Part shown: piece after piece, positions 63,280 through 64,000 of the stretch
Layout: every line of letters starts with the position of its first letter
Numbering within the stretch: position 1 is the stretch's first letter
Translations under genes and position numbers: made by a program
The notes under the pieces: model-generated
What the model was told of the DNA's origin: nothing
Seen by the model: only the letters and a program-made list of their open reading frames with translations
Databases searched by the model: none
Assembly (NCBI GenBank): GCA_049324835.1
Contig: JBMOMT010000022.1
Span: 1-64,000 of the forward strand
Length of the DNA stretch: 64,000 bases
DNA from: JBMOMT01 sp049324835
Lineage (GTDB): Bacteria > Chloroflexota > Anaerolineae > CAYNKW01
Direction: 5' to 3'

Positions 63280-63906
63280 ATGGCCTCGGCTCCAAAGGGA
63301 ATTCCTGACATCGTAGTGGGTCGATTACCGCTCTACTTGAGGGCGCTCACCTTTCTGCTGGAAGAAGGGCGCGAGATCACCTCTTCACAAGAGCTGGGTG
63401 ATCGGCTGGGCATCAGCTCGGCCCAGATCCGCAAAGACCTCTCCCATTTTGGCGAGTTCGGTAAGCAGGGCACCGGTTACGAGATCGCATATTTGTGCCA
63501 GCAGTTGCGCCGTATCCTGAATCTGGAAGAAGATTGGGAGGTGGCGCTGATAGGGGCCGGCGATTTGGGGCATGCTCTGGCGCATTATGGGGGCTTTGCC
63601 GGCAAGGGTTTTCGTATCGCAGTGGTGTTTGACCGCGACCCTCAAAAGATCGGCAAAAAACTGGCCAGGTTCGAGATCTATGATTCGGAGGCTATGGACA
63701 CCATCATCAGAGATCGAGGTATCGAGGTGGCCATTGTTGCCGTGCCCGCCGCAGAAGCTCAGGCCGTTGCCAATACGCTCATCGAGTCGGGTGTGCGGGC
63801 CATTTTGAACTATGCTCCCATTACCATCGTCGTGCCGCCCCATGTGCGGGTGCAGAACATCGATCCGGTGGTTCACCTGCAACACATGATGCATTACCTG
63901 GCATGA
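63280..63906 (+). CDS. rex: Redox-sensing transcriptional repressor Rex
   Basis: A 208-residue protein from ATG 63280 (CAGGAGGGG upstream). The N-terminal winged helix reads SSQELGDRLGISSAQIRKDLSHFGEFGKQGTGY, the Rex DNA-binding signature. The Rossmann domain has VALIGAGDLGHALAHY and FDRDPQKIG; the C-terminal domain-swap helix (DPVVHLQHMMHYL) is present. Rex senses the NADH/NAD ratio and represses fermentative and respiratory genes when NADH is low. It is divergent from the exporter operon and ends in a strong terminator. Confidence 0.97.
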   Translation: MASAPKGIPDIVVGRLPLYLRALTFLLEEGREITSSQELGDRLGISSAQIRKDLSHFGEFGKQGTGYEIAYLCQQLRRILNLEEDWEVALIGAGDLGHALAHYGGFAGKGFRIAVVFDRDPQKIGKKLARFEIYDSEAMDTIIRDRGIEVAIVAVPAAEAQAVANTLIESGVRAILNYAPITIVVPPHVRVQNIDPVVHLQHMMHYLA

Positions 63907-63917
63907 GCCCCAATGTC

Positions 63918-63951
63918 AAGGGCGCAAGGGATTTTCCCTTGCGCCCTTTTT
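63918..63951. terminator. Terminator after rex
   Basis: A perfect 13- to 14-bp stem (63918-63931 with 63935-63948) with a 3-nt loop and a run of five T. The A-rich left side is weak, but it may also serve the gene converging from the right. Confidence 0.85.
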
Positions 63952-63966
63952 GTTGGCCAGGTAGGT

Positions 63967-64000
63967 TCAAATCTCCGGCAGGCTGCGCCGCATGATGTGC
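63967..64000 (-). CDS. Possible 3' end of a minus-strand gene
   Basis: On the minus strand the window edge reads in frame as HIMRRSLPEI followed by TGA (63967-63969). It converges on rex with the terminator between. Ten codons are too few to identify a family or to be sure it is coding. Confidence 0.3.
   Translation of the reverse strand, partial: HIMRRSLPEI

Overview
The window is a high-GC bacterial chromosome segment. The gene set points to Chloroflexota (Anaerolineae/Caldilineae-like), although no rRNA is present to confirm this. The clues are Pro/Thr-rich extracytoplasmic linkers, a zinc-ribbon/TM/LysM protein, very large multi-sensor kinases and TPR proteins, MPVTG/LPVTG-like C-termini, a CIRCE-controlled groESL, a T-box on valS and a Rex regulator. 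Promoters are unusually easy to read: many gene starts have sigma70-type -35/-10 pairs with 16-18 bp spacing.

Layout. 0-9.3 kb: 5' part of an acyl-CoA synthetase (minus), divergent from an HD-domain protein, a zinc-ribbon/LysM membrane protein and a methyltransferase; then tig-clpP-clpX, a YqeB-type protein, nadD and a creatininase-family amidohydrolase. 9.4-20.8 kb (minus): a CHAT-protease gene, a small STAND-like ATPase, a 1533-aa winged-helix/TPR/membrane protein and a 1523-aa multi-sensor histidine kinase. 21-27 kb (minus): rph, a GHMP sugar kinase and a sugar nucleotidyltransferase, then T-box-controlled valS. 27.2-29.3 kb: groES-groEL. 29.4-37.4 kb: mtaB, a HIT protein, yqeY, a PgpH-like HD phosphodiesterase, ybeY, a diacylglycerol-kinase-family gene, a uracil-DNA glycosylase and leucyl aminopeptidase. 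37.5-39.7 kb (minus): GH13 and HAD genes. 40.1-44.0 kb: an unknown duplicated Cys protein, an RfbC homologue, moeA, moaA, moaD and moaE. 44.7-57.8 kb: one 13-kb gene for a secreted modular repeat protein, followed by two small secreted proteins. 59.3-63.0 kb (minus): a MacB-type ABC exporter. 63.3 kb: rex.

Most interesting biology. (1) The operon at 14.0-20.7 kb looks like a programmed-death or immunity cassette. A CHAT protease and a STAND ATPase carry the same short Gly/Ile-rich motif, and the STAND protein seems to be split so that its winged helix and TPR sensor begin the next gene. (2) Three short non-coding elements share GTAACTGCTCA-type terminal inverted repeats and 8-bp flanking duplications, as expected for IS66-like MITEs. 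(3) The giant protein is built from about 2.2-kb and 1.24-kb super-repeats. (4) The 134-aa protein upstream of the molybdopterin genes is an unrecognised internal duplication with conserved Cys spacing.

Functions are inferred from motifs read by eye; no database search was run.
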